From assembly GCA_016350165.1 (NCBI GenBank), contig CP066225.1, positions 2,666,001 through 2,730,000 of the forward strand: a DNA stretch of 64,000 nucleotides, given 5' to 3'. The stretch comes from Planctomycetota bacterium. Lineage in GTDB: Bacteria; Planctomycetota; Phycisphaerae; Phycisphaerales; Phycisphaeraceae. The position numbers and the translations under genes were made by a program. This document shows positions 17,402 through 26,011 of this stretch, piece after piece (within the stretch, counting starts at the first letter, position 1; every line of letters starts with the position of its first letter). The notes under the pieces are model-generated. The model did no database searches and was not told where the DNA came from. It saw only the letters and a program-made list of their open reading frames with translations.

Positions 17402-18358
17402 ATGCCTTCGACATACATCATTACAGGCGTAGCGGGTTTGGTCGGTTCGCATTTAGCAGAGATACTGCTGGGTGAGGGGTATGAGGTTGTTGGTATCGAT
17501 AACTTCAACGACTATTACTCGATTAGACAGAAGCGATCGAATGTGAAGTCGTTTGAAGGGCATGAGAATTTTACGTTGTATGAAGAAGATATCCGTGATG
17601 CTGAGAAGATGATGGATATCTTTAAGAAGCATAAGCCTGAAGCGGTGGCGCATTTGGCAGCGATGGCGAATGTGCGTTACTCGATTGGCCGAGCGCCTTT
17701 GTATACCGAGGTGAATATTGTTGGTTCGGTTAATCTGCTGGAAGCGGCACGGTTGACTGAGACGAATAACTTTGTGTTTGCATCGACGAGTTCGATTTAC
17801 GGTCATACAAAACAGTTGCCTTTTGAAGAGAGTGATGCATGTAATGCGCCGTTGTCTGCGTATCCTGCATCGAAGAAGGCGATTGAGATGATGGGGTATA
17901 CGTATAATAATCTGCATGGGTTGAACTTTACTGCATTGCGTTTCTTTAGTGTGTATGGGAAGCGTGCGAGGCCGGACATGATGCCGTTTATGATTACGGA
18001 TCGTTTGGTTAAAGGTGAAAAGATTACGCTGTTTAATGCGGGGCAGATGAAACGCGACTGGACGTATGTTGAAGATATTGCACAAGGTGTTGCAGCGGCG
18101 ATGAAGAAGCCGTTGGAATACGAGGTGATCAATATTGGTCGTGGTGAGCCTGTACTGATGGCTGACTTTGTGCATATGCTTGAAGAACTGACAGGTAAGC
18201 AGGCGATTTTAGAGACACCTGAAGCGCCGGCGAGTGAGCCTGAGATCACATTTGCAAATATAGACAAAGCGAAGCGGTTATTGGGTTACGATCCAAAAAC
18301 CCCTGTAAAAGAAGGACTCGCGAAGCTTTGGGAGTGGTATCAGGGTGAATATTTGTAA
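17402..18358 (+). CDS. NAD-dependent epimerase/dehydratase, UDP-glucuronate/UDP-glucose 4-epimerase type
   Basis: A 318-residue extended short-chain dehydrogenase. The NAD site reads GVAGLVGS near residue 9, the active site has STSSIYG and YPASK (the YxxxK pair near residue 160), and FNDYYS near residue 38 is typical of UDP-glucuronate 4-epimerases. It interconverts sugar nucleotides, probably for surface polysaccharide, in keeping with the LPS genes just upstream. TGAGGAGC lies 4-9 bases before the ATG. The exact sugar cannot be read from sequence. Confidence 0.88.
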   Translation: MPSTYIITGVAGLVGSHLAEILLGEGYEVVGIDNFNDYYSIRQKRSNVKSFEGHENFTLYEEDIRDAEKMMDIFKKHKPEAVAHLAAMANVRYSIGRAPLYTEVNIVGSVNLLEAARLTETNNFVFASTSSIYGHTKQLPFEESDACNAPLSAYPASKKAIEMMGYTYNNLHGLNFTALRFFSVYGKRARPDMMPFMITDRLVKGEKITLFNAGQMKRDWTYVEDIAQGVAAAMKKPLEYEVINIGRGEPVLMADFVHMLEELTGKQAILETPEAPASEPEITFANIDKAKRLLGYDPKTPVKEGLAKLWEWYQGEYL

Positions 18359-18384
18359 GGTGTTGGTGAAAAAAAGAATGCATG

Positions 18385-18412
18385 ACCTGCTACAAAAGTG
18401 GCAGGTTTTTTT
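18385..18412 (+). terminator. Terminator after the epimerase gene
   Basis: Stem ACCTGCTAC/GTGGCAGGT (one T-G pair) with loop AAAA followed by seven T. Confidence 0.92.
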
Positions 18413-18559
18413 ATTGGGTCAGTAGCGTGTGAATTGTTGAGCGATAGAGTTACGTGCGAGTCAGTAAAAGTAAGTGGGGTGAGTGATGAATTATGTGGAC
18501 TTGATGAAGGGGAGGTTGGTGTCGATATAGCTATGGGGATGCTTAAAGCGCGTAAATAG

Positions 18560-19009
18560 ATGTATAAGATGTTCCAAGAAGATTTGTATGCAGTTTGGTT
18601 GTTTCTGTCTAACTTAGGCATTGTTATCAAGCATCTGTATTGGCTGATATTGATTTTTATCTTTTGCATATTTATCGGTGGCATGTTGTTGGCTGTGTTT
18701 GATCAGAAGTCGTTTTGGAAGTCGATTTATTTAGCTTTTATCACAGCGTTAACGATTGGTTATGGTGATGTGACGCCTCACACGCATCGCGCGAAGTTTG
18801 TGTCAGTGATTATCGGATTAATTGGTTTAGTTGTGACGGGTGTTGTTGTTGCGGCTGCGATTAAAGCGGCGGAAGCTACGATTGAAGAGTTGGAGTCGCG
18901 GCCAGTTATTGATATTGAACATCATCCGGTGATGAACGATGAACAGGTGTTAAGCGACTGTAATTTTTGGTCTAACACAAGACTGCATTTTGATATATCT
19001 AACTGTTAG
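18560..19009 (+). CDS. Two-transmembrane potassium channel
   Basis: A 149-residue membrane protein with a first helix (YWLILIFIFCIFIGGMLLAV), a pore helix, the potassium selectivity filter TIGYGD followed by VTP, and a second helix (FVSVIIGLIGLVVTGVVVAA). This is the KcsA-type pore architecture, with a short cytoplasmic tail and no RCK domain. Such channels conduct K+ as tetramers. No strong ribosome-binding site is seen at the chosen ATG. It stands alone between a terminator and the GH16-like gene. Confidence 0.88.
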   Translation: MYKMFQEDLYAVWLFLSNLGIVIKHLYWLILIFIFCIFIGGMLLAVFDQKSFWKSIYLAFITALTIGYGDVTPHTHRAKFVSVIIGLIGLVVTGVVVAAAIKAAEATIEELESRPVIDIEHHPVMNDEQVLSDCNFWSNTRLHFDISNC

Positions 19010-19178
19010 CTAGATTGGATTGATTATAAATAGTACATGTGAGTGTGGGGATATGTCGTAAAAGTCGCTTGTTTTCTAGTATAAATAGCATCATGCTTTG
19101 GGTAATCACTAGTTACGCATCGAGGCTAGTTGGATTACCTTACATGTCTTCATGCATCACGTAGTGAAAGGGTTTTGG

Positions 19179-20087
19179 ATGCGAAGGCAAGATCGTTTGG
19201 TGTTGTTCATCAGTTTGTTTTTGGTGTGTACATTTCTCATTGATTCACATGCGAATTCGAGTGGCGGAGCGGATGCGTGTGAAAAGCAAATAGAAAAGCA
19301 CAAAGAGGATGATTTGCAATGGGCGGATTTTTCCGACCGTGTTATTGAATTCTCTGGGTACAAATGGCGGGTTAAGGGGAAAGAAAAGGAGAAGCGGTAC
19401 GGACCGGGGAATAATTATTTTGGTAGTGGAGAGAAGAATGTTCATGTTGATGAAGCAGGACGATTACATTTAAAGATCACATATCGAGAAGGTAAATGGG
19501 AGGCAGCCGAGGTTGCATTGGTGGATGTGTTGGGTCATGGGTTGTATGAGTTTCGATTAGATAGCCGGGTTGATGTGTTGGATCCAAACGTCATATTCGG
19601 CTTGTTTCTGTGGGAATACCAAGAGAGTTATGAGAATGCATGGCGGCACAATGTAGCGAATGAATTTGATTTAGAGTTTGGGATATGGAAGGACAAGCGT
19701 CGCAAGCCAGCTCAGTATGTTTGTCAGCCTGCAGAGATGGATAATATTCATCACTTTGATTTGGATTTGAGTGAAGAGAGGAAATCTACTCATAGTTTTG
19801 AATGGACTGAACATCGGATGACGTGCAAAAGTTGGTATACGCATGCTGAACATCCGAAACAGAAACAGTTGATTACTTACTGGTCGTATTCAGGTGTAGG
19901 GATACCGAAGGGAAAGCCACGTGTGCATTTGAATTTTTGGCCAGACCGTGAGCCACCGAGTGATGGTGAGGAACATGAGGTTGTGATTACATCGTTTCGA
20001 TTTGTGCCAGCGAAGGAGCGAAAGCGGCCGGTTGAGGTTGAAACGAGTTCGAATTTTATATGGCCACAACGGTTTACGAGAAAATAA
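19179..20087 (+). CDS. Secreted glycoside hydrolase family 16-like protein
   Basis: A 302-residue protein with an N-terminal signal (LVLFISLFLVCTFLIDSHAN) and a concanavalin-like jelly roll. The motif EFDLE at residues 162-166 is the GH16 E-x-D-x-E catalytic pattern (nucleophile E162, acid/base E166). The flanking GLYEFRLDSRV and LFLWEYQ fit the family fold. It probably cleaves a beta-glucan or galactan outside the cytoplasm; substrate unknown. The ATG at 19179 has AAAGGG 8 bases upstream, better than the ATG at 19152. A shared terminator separates it from the convergent gene. Confidence 0.72.
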   Translation: MRRQDRLVLFISLFLVCTFLIDSHANSSGGADACEKQIEKHKEDDLQWADFSDRVIEFSGYKWRVKGKEKEKRYGPGNNYFGSGEKNVHVDEAGRLHLKITYREGKWEAAEVALVDVLGHGLYEFRLDSRVDVLDPNVIFGLFLWEYQESYENAWRHNVANEFDLEFGIWKDKRRKPAQYVCQPAEMDNIHHFDLDLSEERKSTHSFEWTEHRMTCKSWYTHAEHPKQKQLITYWSYSGVGIPKGKPRVHLNFWPDREPPSDGEEHEVVITSFRFVPAKERKRPVEVETSSNFIWPQRFTRK

Positions 20088-20093
20088 CAAGAA

Positions 20094-20126
20094 AACACTC
20101 ACGCATTAAACGTGAGTGTTTTTTTA
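20094..20126 (+). terminator. Terminator between convergent genes
   Basis: Stem AACACTCACG/CGTGAGTGTT with loop CATTAAA, followed by about seven T on the plus strand; the minus side has a shorter T-run and may also serve the convergent gene. Confidence 0.9.
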
Positions 20127-20148
20127 GTTGTATATGTTGGTGAAGTGC

Positions 20149-20547
20149 TTAGGCAGCTTCGGTTTCGTCAACATCCTTTGTATAGGTAAAGGATGGGGCA
20201 TCAGCTGCTTCTGACCAGTCTTCGGTGCCGGGGATATCGATTTCGGTTGCTGATGTTTTGCGGTAACCAAGTTTACGAATGACTTCGAGCACTTCGGTCC
20301 AAGTTGGGTATGGACGGTTATTGACGCGCTTGTATGCATCAATGGCTTTGATGAAGAGGAATTGCTCGTTGGTCATTTCACCTTCATCTGCGGCTTTGAC
20401 GAAATCACTGCGTCTGCGGCCTGGGCCACGACGTCGTTCGAGACCTGTGGTGGGGTCGCCTGTTGTGCGTGTGTCGACAACATTCTTGCGGCGGTCTTCA
20501 CCGGTGCGCATATATCTGAAGTCACCTGAATTGCCTGATGCTGACAT
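20149..20547 (-). CDS. Conserved hypothetical protein, 132 residues
   Basis: Not assigned to a named family. The N-terminus is basic and probably disordered (ERRRGPGRRRSDF); the core, QFLFIKAIDAYKRVNNRPYP then TWTEVLEVIRKLGYRK, looks like a compact helical domain that may bind nucleic acid. The C-terminus is acidic. The ATG is preceded by GGAGAGGAGC, a strong ribosome-binding site, so it is surely a gene. It follows the acidic protein gene by 53 bp and may be co-transcribed with it. Confidence 0.75.
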   Translation of the reverse strand: MSASGNSGDFRYMRTGEDRRKNVVDTRTTGDPTTGLERRRGPGRRRSDFVKAADEGEMTNEQFLFIKAIDAYKRVNNRPYPTWTEVLEVIRKLGYRKTSATEIDIPGTEDWSEAADAPSFTYTKDVDETEAA

Positions 20548-20600
20548 GGTTAGCTCCTCTCCTGCGACCGCAGCAGAGTCAGGCTGGCTACGGATGCGCG

Positions 20601-20936
20601 TTAAAAGTCATCTTCATCGTCTTCGAAGAGTTCATCATCGTCGTCACCATCGTCATCGTCGATGAAGAATTCGTCGTCGTCGTCATCGTCGTCTTCAAAG
20701 AATTCATCTTCGTCGTCTTCGAAGAGTCCGTCGTCTTCTTCATCGTCATAAAAGGTGCCCTCATCAAACTCACCATCATCATCGAGGTAATCTAGTTCGA
20801 TGAAAGGTTCGGTTTGTGAGGGTTCGTCTGATTGTGTGGGGTTTGAGCCCCAGCCATGAATTGGTTCATCAATAACGATTGAAGGTTTATCGAGAAGCCC
20901 GATCATCTCGTCCATCTCCACAAAAGAAAGTTTCAC
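20601..20936 (-). CDS. Highly acidic small protein, 111 residues
   Basis: The first 45 residues are ordinary in composition (MKLSFVEMDEMIGLLDKPSI at the start); the last 60 are almost only aspartate and glutamate with a few phenylalanines, e.g. EDEFFEDDDDDDDEFF. No family is assigned. Such tails can bind basic proteins or cations or mimic DNA. The annotated start is GTG 20936; ATG 20915 is an alternative after a weak GTGGAG. The GAT/GAC/GAA-repeat DNA may be slippage-prone. Confidence 0.6.
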   Translation of the reverse strand: MKLSFVEMDEMIGLLDKPSIVIDEPIHGWGSNPTQSDEPSQTEPFIELDYLDDDGEFDEGTFYDDEEDDGLFEDDEDEFFEDDDDDDDEFFIDDDDGDDDDELFEDDEDDF

Positions 20937-21090
20937 TTACTCGCGGCCAATGTTTACGAACTACTCATTGGCCCGATGCTCTCTGGCGGTTACACTATCG
21001 GTTTGATTGTAATTGTCAATCGCATAAACGTGCAGCAAAAAGTAAAAATTTTCTCGTCTGACATTTTCAGGCGTAAAATGGAAATAAGCA

Positions 21091-21600
21091 ATGCCAAAAA
21101 ACGAGAAATCTGAAGCCGAATCGCCACAGTGGCATATCACCTCTGCGATAGCAGGGTGGCTGCTGCCGGGGTTGGGCCACATATTGCTTGGCGAGAAAAA
21201 GCGGGGGTTGATCTTGATGGTGACGATATCTGGGCTGTGGCTGAGTGGGTTCCTGATTGGCGGCATAGGAACGTTTGATCAGAAGTCGCATCCAGCGTGG
21301 TTTATGGGGCAATCGTTGAATGGTGCGACAATTGCGGCGTGGAAGGTTCAAGAATCGCTGAAGAGTTCGGGGAGTGGTGCGATTGATCCGGGGCCACAGA
21401 ACAAGTATCAGCCGCCATATGGGCACGTAGAGGCTCAGGCAGTGCTCTATACTGCTCTGGCGGGGTTGCTGAATCTGCTCGCGATGATTGATGTGGTGTA
21501 TCGTGATCCGAAGACGCATCGCAAGGAGCTGGTTGCTAAGGATGGTGAAGGGAATGATGTTGAGTCGGGAAATGGTGAAGTGGCAGGTGGGGAGGCTTGA
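21091..21600 (+). CDS. Small membrane protein, planctomycete family (probably DUF6677)
   Basis: A 169-residue protein with a hydrophobic hairpin containing GWLLPGLGHILLGEKKRGLI, a motif of TM2-like proteins, two further membrane segments (LMVTISGLWLSGFLIGGIG; VLYTALAGLLNLLAMIDVVY), and a charged cytoplasmic tail. From memory it fits the planctomycete family DUF6677. Function unknown. It is followed at 81 bp by another small membrane protein and then trpD, all on the plus strand. Confidence 0.75.
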   Translation: MPKNEKSEAESPQWHITSAIAGWLLPGLGHILLGEKKRGLILMVTISGLWLSGFLIGGIGTFDQKSHPAWFMGQSLNGATIAAWKVQESLKSSGSGAIDPGPQNKYQPPYGHVEAQAVLYTALAGLLNLLAMIDVVYRDPKTHRKELVAKDGEGNDVESGNGEVAGGEA

Positions 21601-21681
21601 GAGGCATGAAGCTTTTTGAGCAGGTGTGGTTGTGATAAATGTGCATGAACTGAAATTTTTCAGAGTTAATAGAAGATTAAT

Positions 21682-21921
21682 ATGATGCTAATGACAGCGA
21701 TTCTGGCGTATAGGCCGTTTTTAGATCCATTGCCGATAGAGAACATCTGGATGCTGTTCCTGATACCGTTGGTACTTGGTGTGTCATTGGTATACAAGAC
21801 GATTCGTTTGCCGAAATTGGACAGGTTGTTGCCAGCGACATTGATGTTGTCGTTGCAGATTATCGTGTTCATGGTGATCACAGCGGCGGTGCTTTGGGGT
21901 GTGACGACGATCTTTGCATGA
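21682..21921 (+). CDS. Small membrane protein, 79 residues
   Basis: Two predicted transmembrane helices (WMLFLIPLVLGVSLVYKTI and LMLSLQIIVFMVITAAVLWG) joined by a short basic loop. No family is named. Its position between the DUF6677-like gene and the TrpD-like gene, on the same strand with small gaps, suggests an operon. The ribosome-binding site is weak (AGAAG). Confidence 0.65.
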   Translation: MMLMTAILAYRPFLDPLPIENIWMLFLIPLVLGVSLVYKTIRLPKLDRLLPATLMLSLQIIVFMVITAAVLWGVTTIFA

Positions 21922-22013
21922 TTGTGGTCTGAGGAGGGGATGAATTGAGCGTGCGACTGTTGGAGATCAGTTGCGCGAGAGAAAGAGAACAAGCAGGGTA
22001 ATGGAACGCGAAA

Positions 22014-23075
22014 ATGATGAATAACCTTCAGGAAGTCCTTTCAACGATCGTGGCGGGCGGAAGCTTAACGGTAGAGCAAACCAAAGAAGCGTTGGATTTG
22101 ATCATGTCAGGAGAGGCAGATCCGATTCAGACAGGCGCGATGCTTGCGATGATAGCACAGCGTCATGCGACGGTTGAAGAGATAACAGGTGCAGTATTGG
22201 CGATGCGTGAGCGGGTGTTGCCGGTGGAAGTGCCTGAAGGGATGACGGCAATCGATACCTGTGGGATGGGTGGAACAAAATCACGGTTTTTCAATATCTC
22301 GACAGCAGCAGCGATCGTGACGGCAGGTGCAGGGCGTGAGCATGGATTATGTGTTGCGAAACATGGCAATCGTGCAATTACGTCAAGGACCGGGTCATCG
22401 CAGGTGATTGAGGTGTTGGGTGTGAATCTGACGGTTGAGCCTGAAGTGATCACGCAGTGCTTGGCGGAGGCTGGGATCGGTTTTTGTTTTGCACCAGCAC
22501 ACCATGCTGCGATGCGGCACGCGATGCCAGTGAGGCAGGCATTAGGATTTAGGACGTTGTTGAATTTGATCGGGCCACTGACGAACCCCGCGTTTGTGAA
22601 GAGACAGTTGGTGGGAGTACCAAGTGTTGAATTACTCGAGACGATAGCGGAGGTGCTGTCGAATTTGGGAGCGACACATGCGATGGTGGTGCATTCAGAA
22701 TTGCCTGATGGTTCGAAGCTGGGTGAGATGACTGCATTTGCTCCGACGCAGGTGGCTGAACTGCATAATGGCATGATCAAGCATCACAAGGTTGATCCAC
22801 AGATGTATGGTTTGTCGTATGCGGTTCCGGAATCGATTGAGGTGAGTTCACCCGATGAATCGGCTGAATTGATTAAGGGTATCTTGGCAGGAGATAAAGG
22901 GCCGGCACGTGATATCGTGTTGCTGAATGCTGCGGCAGCTCTGGTTATTGGTGGTGTTGCGAAGGATTTTGCACACGGCTTGGATATGGCAACGGAATCG
23001 GTCGATCGAGGTGTGGCTTCTGATGCATTAGCGAAGTTGGTGCAGATCACGTCGAAGGCAACTGCACATCAGTAG
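22014..23075 (+). CDS. trpD: Anthranilate phosphoribosyltransferase family protein (TrpD-like)
   Basis: The 353-residue protein aligns along its length with TrpD, which joins anthranilate to PRPP in tryptophan synthesis: helical N-domain (LTVEQTKEALDLIMSGEADP), NISTAAAIV, VAKHGNRAITSRTGSS, then EVLGVNL. Two motifs deviate. The PRPP loop GTGGD reads GMGGT, and the metal-binding DE near residue 240 reads GE (KLGEMTAFAPTQVAEL). There is also an insertion, REHGLC, before VAKHGN. No other trp gene is nearby. It may be a working variant, or a TrpD-like transferase with another substrate. Confidence 0.8.
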   Translation: MMNNLQEVLSTIVAGGSLTVEQTKEALDLIMSGEADPIQTGAMLAMIAQRHATVEEITGAVLAMRERVLPVEVPEGMTAIDTCGMGGTKSRFFNISTAAAIVTAGAGREHGLCVAKHGNRAITSRTGSSQVIEVLGVNLTVEPEVITQCLAEAGIGFCFAPAHHAAMRHAMPVRQALGFRTLLNLIGPLTNPAFVKRQLVGVPSVELLETIAEVLSNLGATHAMVVHSELPDGSKLGEMTAFAPTQVAELHNGMIKHHKVDPQMYGLSYAVPESIEVSSPDESAELIKGILAGDKGPARDIVLLNAAAALVIGGVAKDFAHGLDMATESVDRGVASDALAKLVQITSKATAHQ

Positions 23076-23496
23076 TGAACATAAAAATTGTTTGAACAAT
23101 GAATTAGAATACCTAGTCGCGTGTGTATTTTTGAGTTAATGTAAAGCAAACGCTACGTAAGTTATGGCGTGGATATTTGAAGAATGTATTACAGATAGAA
23201 CTGAAATCCCGGAGGTTTTAAGAACATGTGATAGTGGTTTGGTGCTCGTTCTTAAATGAATGATGCATATTGCATGTAGCTGTATTGGTATGAGTTATGG
23301 TGGAATTACTAACTTGCAGGTAAGTGTGGAAGCTTTGTAAAAGATCGTTGTATAAATTGTTGAATTAATGAAATCACCACTAATAAATAAGGATTCTTGT
23401 AAAATCATTTACTGCGGAGCGAATGATGGAACAGAATTTATATCCGACTGAGAAACGAGTGGAATCGTATTTGATCCAGAAGGCGGGCTGAATAAT
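23076..23496. other. Intergenic region, nothing recognised
   Basis: About 420 bp of AT-rich sequence without a convincing gene, RNA or terminator. A good ribosome-binding site (GGAGGTTTT near 23,210) precedes ATGTGA, an ATG immediately followed by a stop, so nothing is translated from it. A short palindrome ATTGTTTGAACAAT lies at 23085-23098. Confidence 0.4.
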
Positions 23497-23895
23497 ATGA
23501 TGTATATTTTTGGAATCGCGGGGATCGCGTTGGCGGTCATTTTTAATATTGGCTGGTTTAAGTTTATTAACGAGCAATGGGTATTATCATTGTTATTTTT
23601 GGGTGTGGTATCGGCTATACCTTTGCGGTTTTGGTGTCCATTAGCGGATCGAGTGAAGCCGCATTTCCGAGTGATGTCGGTTGTGGTACCAATGTTAGGT
23701 GCGCTTGCTGGTTTTGTTGTTGTTGATTTGTTTTATGTTGAATGGGTTTCTGATGTGCCTATTGGTTTTTCGGAGCATTTGAAATTGGCGTTTACAGAAC
23801 GTTTATTGGGATCGATTGATGTACTTTTGTTTTTTGCATTATCGGTATACACAGGGCATTGGTTGGCTATGTCGGGATCGAAGATTGCTGAGTAA
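23497..23895 (+). CDS. Integral membrane protein, 132 residues, unidentified
   Basis: Three to four hydrophobic segments are visible (FGIAGIALAVIFNIGWFKFI; WVLSLLFLGVVSAIPLRFW; MSVVVPMLGALAGFVVVDLF; VLLFFALSVYTGHWLAM). A consistent membrane topology and plausible codon use argue for a real gene, but no family is recognised. AAGGCGGG lies about 12 bases before the ATG. It ends at a bidirectional terminator shared with the first amidase gene. Confidence 0.6.
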   Translation: MMYIFGIAGIALAVIFNIGWFKFINEQWVLSLLFLGVVSAIPLRFWCPLADRVKPHFRVMSVVVPMLGALAGFVVVDLFYVEWVSDVPIGFSEHLKLAFTERLLGSIDVLLFFALSVYTGHWLAMSGSKIAE

Positions 23896-23922
23896 GTTGG
23901 TTGCAAAGTTCAATAAAAGAAA

Positions 23923-23953
23923 AGCGCACAGCATAAAAACTGTGCGCTATTTT
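23923..23953. terminator. Bidirectional terminator between convergent genes
   Basis: Stem AGCGCACAG/CTGTGCGCT with an 8-base loop, ATTTTTAT on the plus side and TTTTCTTTT on the minus side. It serves the membrane protein gene and the convergent amidase gene. Confidence 0.88.
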
Positions 23954-23974
23954 TATGTCTATTGTATGATTAGA

Positions 23975-24754
23975 TTAGCGTTTACGGCGTGCTACAAAAC
24001 CAAGTGAGCCAAGGCCGAGAAGAAGGAATGCGCCTGGTTCGGGAATGGTTGTTGAAGGAAGTGTTCCGTCGAGGTAGTCATCAACCATGCCCATGAAGTC
24101 AGCCCAAGGGAAGTATTGGCCGGGGTCAGATTTTTGGTCAGCTTGAACTTGATTGTGGCCGACGACGCCTTTGACTGATGATGAAAGGCGTGGTCCGTTG
24201 CTTGAGTAGTAGTAACCAACGTCTGTTGGATGAGCATTTGGGATGTCATATGTGATGCCGCTGCCTGTGGTTTTTTCCATGAAGAAGGCAACTATGTTTG
24301 CGAGTTTGTAGAGGTTTGGACGATAGTTTTTAGCGCCAGCAACGTATTCAGGTTCATGTTCGCAGTATACCCAAGTATTTGGATCGTTTGAGTAGCCTGC
24401 CATTTCAAAGCTAAGTGCGCGTTTGTTGACGTAGGTTTGTGTCCAAGCGGTACTCCATGAGCTTACCATTTGAGTTGCGCTACCATCTTTATCAATCACA
24501 TAGTGAGCGCTGACGTTAGCGGCTGGGTTGTTGAACCAGTTGATAGCACTTTGATACGAACCTTCGGTTGTATGAATGACGACAAGGTCGAGTAAGTTGC
24601 CGGAGCGACCGGTTGTGAAGTTTGATGAATCAGCTTGATCCCAGACGACGCCACTTGGATATCCGACGGCAGCGTTGAGGGTCGTGCTGGCCATCGCCAT
24701 CAGGAACGTGCATAGAATAACTAACCTGATACGGATGACGGTGTGTGTTAGCAT
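23975..24754 (-). CDS. PEP-CTERM N-acetylmuramoyl-L-alanine amidase, paralogue 1
   Basis: A 259-residue zinc amidase of the Amidase_2/PGRP fold, which cuts the bond between N-acetylmuramate and the peptide stem of peptidoglycan. Zinc ligands are visible: H in VVIHTTEGS, H in GVVGHNQVQ, and D in KSDPGQYFPW. The start is ATG 24754 after AGGA; the longer frame begins with TTG. A signal peptide (LVILCTFLMAMASTTLNAA) precedes GYPSGVVWDQAD. The C-terminus is a PEP-CTERM signal (TIPEPGAF, helix, RRKR), so the enzyme is held at the envelope. It is the most diverged of four neighbouring paralogues. Confidence 0.88.
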   Translation of the reverse strand: MLTHTVIRIRLVILCTFLMAMASTTLNAAVGYPSGVVWDQADSSNFTTGRSGNLLDLVVIHTTEGSYQSAINWFNNPAANVSAHYVIDKDGSATQMVSSWSTAWTQTYVNKRALSFEMAGYSNDPNTWVYCEHEPEYVAGAKNYRPNLYKLANIVAFFMEKTTGSGITYDIPNAHPTDVGYYYSSNGPRLSSSVKGVVGHNQVQADQKSDPGQYFPWADFMGMVDDYLDGTLPSTTIPEPGAFLLLGLGSLGFVARRKR

Positions 24755-25156
24755 TGCGTTTTTTTCCTGTAAAAGAGAGTGAAATGTAAGAAACAGAGTT
24801 AACAAACAGGTCTAGCTAGAACTTGTTATTAATATGATGATTGATATAAAAAAAGGTAATACAGGCAAAATAGGGAAGTGGCTGGATTATACACAAGGCA
24901 TTTTTGAGTAGCAATGGTATTATGTAATAGATGTGGTGATGATTATGGTATAGATAGTAATTCTTAGTAATTTACAGCATAATAATTCACATCTATGCAT
25001 GTATTAGAATGAACGTCTAATCAAGTGTTGTATTGAAAAATCTACAACGAGATAATAAGATTGGATTCTTGTTAAAGAGGTTAACTCGTTTCTGTTTAAA
25101 TTGATTAAAAGCATATTTTTAAGAAATGTCTGAAATCGTTTTGATATTTATACATT
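24755..25156. other. AT-rich intergenic region between amidase genes
   Basis: About 400 bp with no gene. It contains the promoter of paralogue 1 and the sequence CGTCTAATCAAG at about 25,013, related to the TCTAATC motif seen at several gene ends. Nothing else is recognised. Confidence 0.35.
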
Positions 25157-25181
25157 AAAAAAGGAGCGTATATTACGCTCC
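25157..25181 (-). terminator. Terminator after amidase paralogue 2
   Basis: Perfect stem GGAGCGTA/TACGCTCC with a 3-base loop followed on the minus strand by six T. Confidence 0.92.
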
Positions 25182-25210
25182 TTTTGTCGTTTGATGTGGT
25201 TTGGTTGAGC

Positions 25211-26011
25211 TTATTTTTTGCGTCTAATCAACGCTAAGCCAGCGATTGAGAAGAGTGCAAGTGAGCTTGGCTCGGGTGTGGGAATTTCGACTGGCCAATA
25301 AATATTTTTATCATTATCGAGATAACTATCCACAAATAGCATTAAATCATCCCATGGAAAATAGATACCTGGGTCAGTTTTGTACCAAGGAGTGACTTGA
25401 TAGTGTCCGACGAAGCCAGGTTGGTTTAGATACTTATCGACGACGACTTTGCCATTTGATTTGTGGTATAGAGCCACTTCTTCAGAACGGTAGAGTGGAA
25501 TGTCGTAAGTTGTGCCGTTCTTTGGATCGCGTTGCATGAAGAATGCGCAGATGTTTGCAAGCTTATCAACGTTGGGGCGAAGGTTGTTGTATGTGGTGCC
25601 GTATTCAGGTTCCCATGATTGGTAGTACCATGTTGACGCTTGGCCAGCGTAGCCCGCCATCTCGAACGAAATTGAACGGCTGTTATAGTAGTTGGTTGTC
25701 CATGCAGTATCCCATGAATCGACCATCTGGGTGGCATCGCCGTTTTTATCGATGACGTAGTGAGAAGAGACGTTTGACTTGGGATTGTTGAACCAGCTGA
25801 CGGCGCCTGCGTAGCTCCCCTCAACAGTGTGGATTGCAAAGGAGTCGACGAGGCCGCCGTAACGGCCGCTTGAGTAATTCGATTTATCGGCTTCATCCCA
25901 AACGACAGAAGGGTAGGCGACTTTGGCGCTGGCTTGGGATGCCAGTGACATCGTCATGATAAAAGCTGCACAGCACGTTGCAGCGGTACGTGTGATAGTA
26001 GAAATATTCAT
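25211..26011 (-). CDS. PEP-CTERM N-acetylmuramoyl-L-alanine amidase, paralogue 2
   Basis: A 266-residue amidase with signal peptide (CCAAFIMTMSLASQASA) and strong AGGAGAGC before the ATG. The zinc set is H in FAIHTVEGSY, H in GFVGHYQVTP and D in KTDPGIYFPW. The conserved substrate region reads RSISFEMAGYAGQ. The tail is TPEPSS, a helix and RRKK. A linker with DKNIYWPVEIPTP before the tail is shared with paralogue 3, so these two are closest relatives. Confidence 0.9.
   Translation of the reverse strand: MNISTITRTAATCCAAFIMTMSLASQASAKVAYPSVVWDEADKSNYSSGRYGGLVDSFAIHTVEGSYAGAVSWFNNPKSNVSSHYVIDKNGDATQMVDSWDTAWTTNYYNSRSISFEMAGYAGQASTWYYQSWEPEYGTTYNNLRPNVDKLANICAFFMQRDPKNGTTYDIPLYRSEEVALYHKSNGKVVVDKYLNQPGFVGHYQVTPWYKTDPGIYFPWDDLMLFVDSYLDNDKNIYWPVEIPTPEPSSLALFSIAGLALIRRKK

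Noticed and set aside
23205-23235. Start of a small gene after GGAGGTTTT
   Set aside because: The ATG is followed directly by TGA, so no peptide is made.
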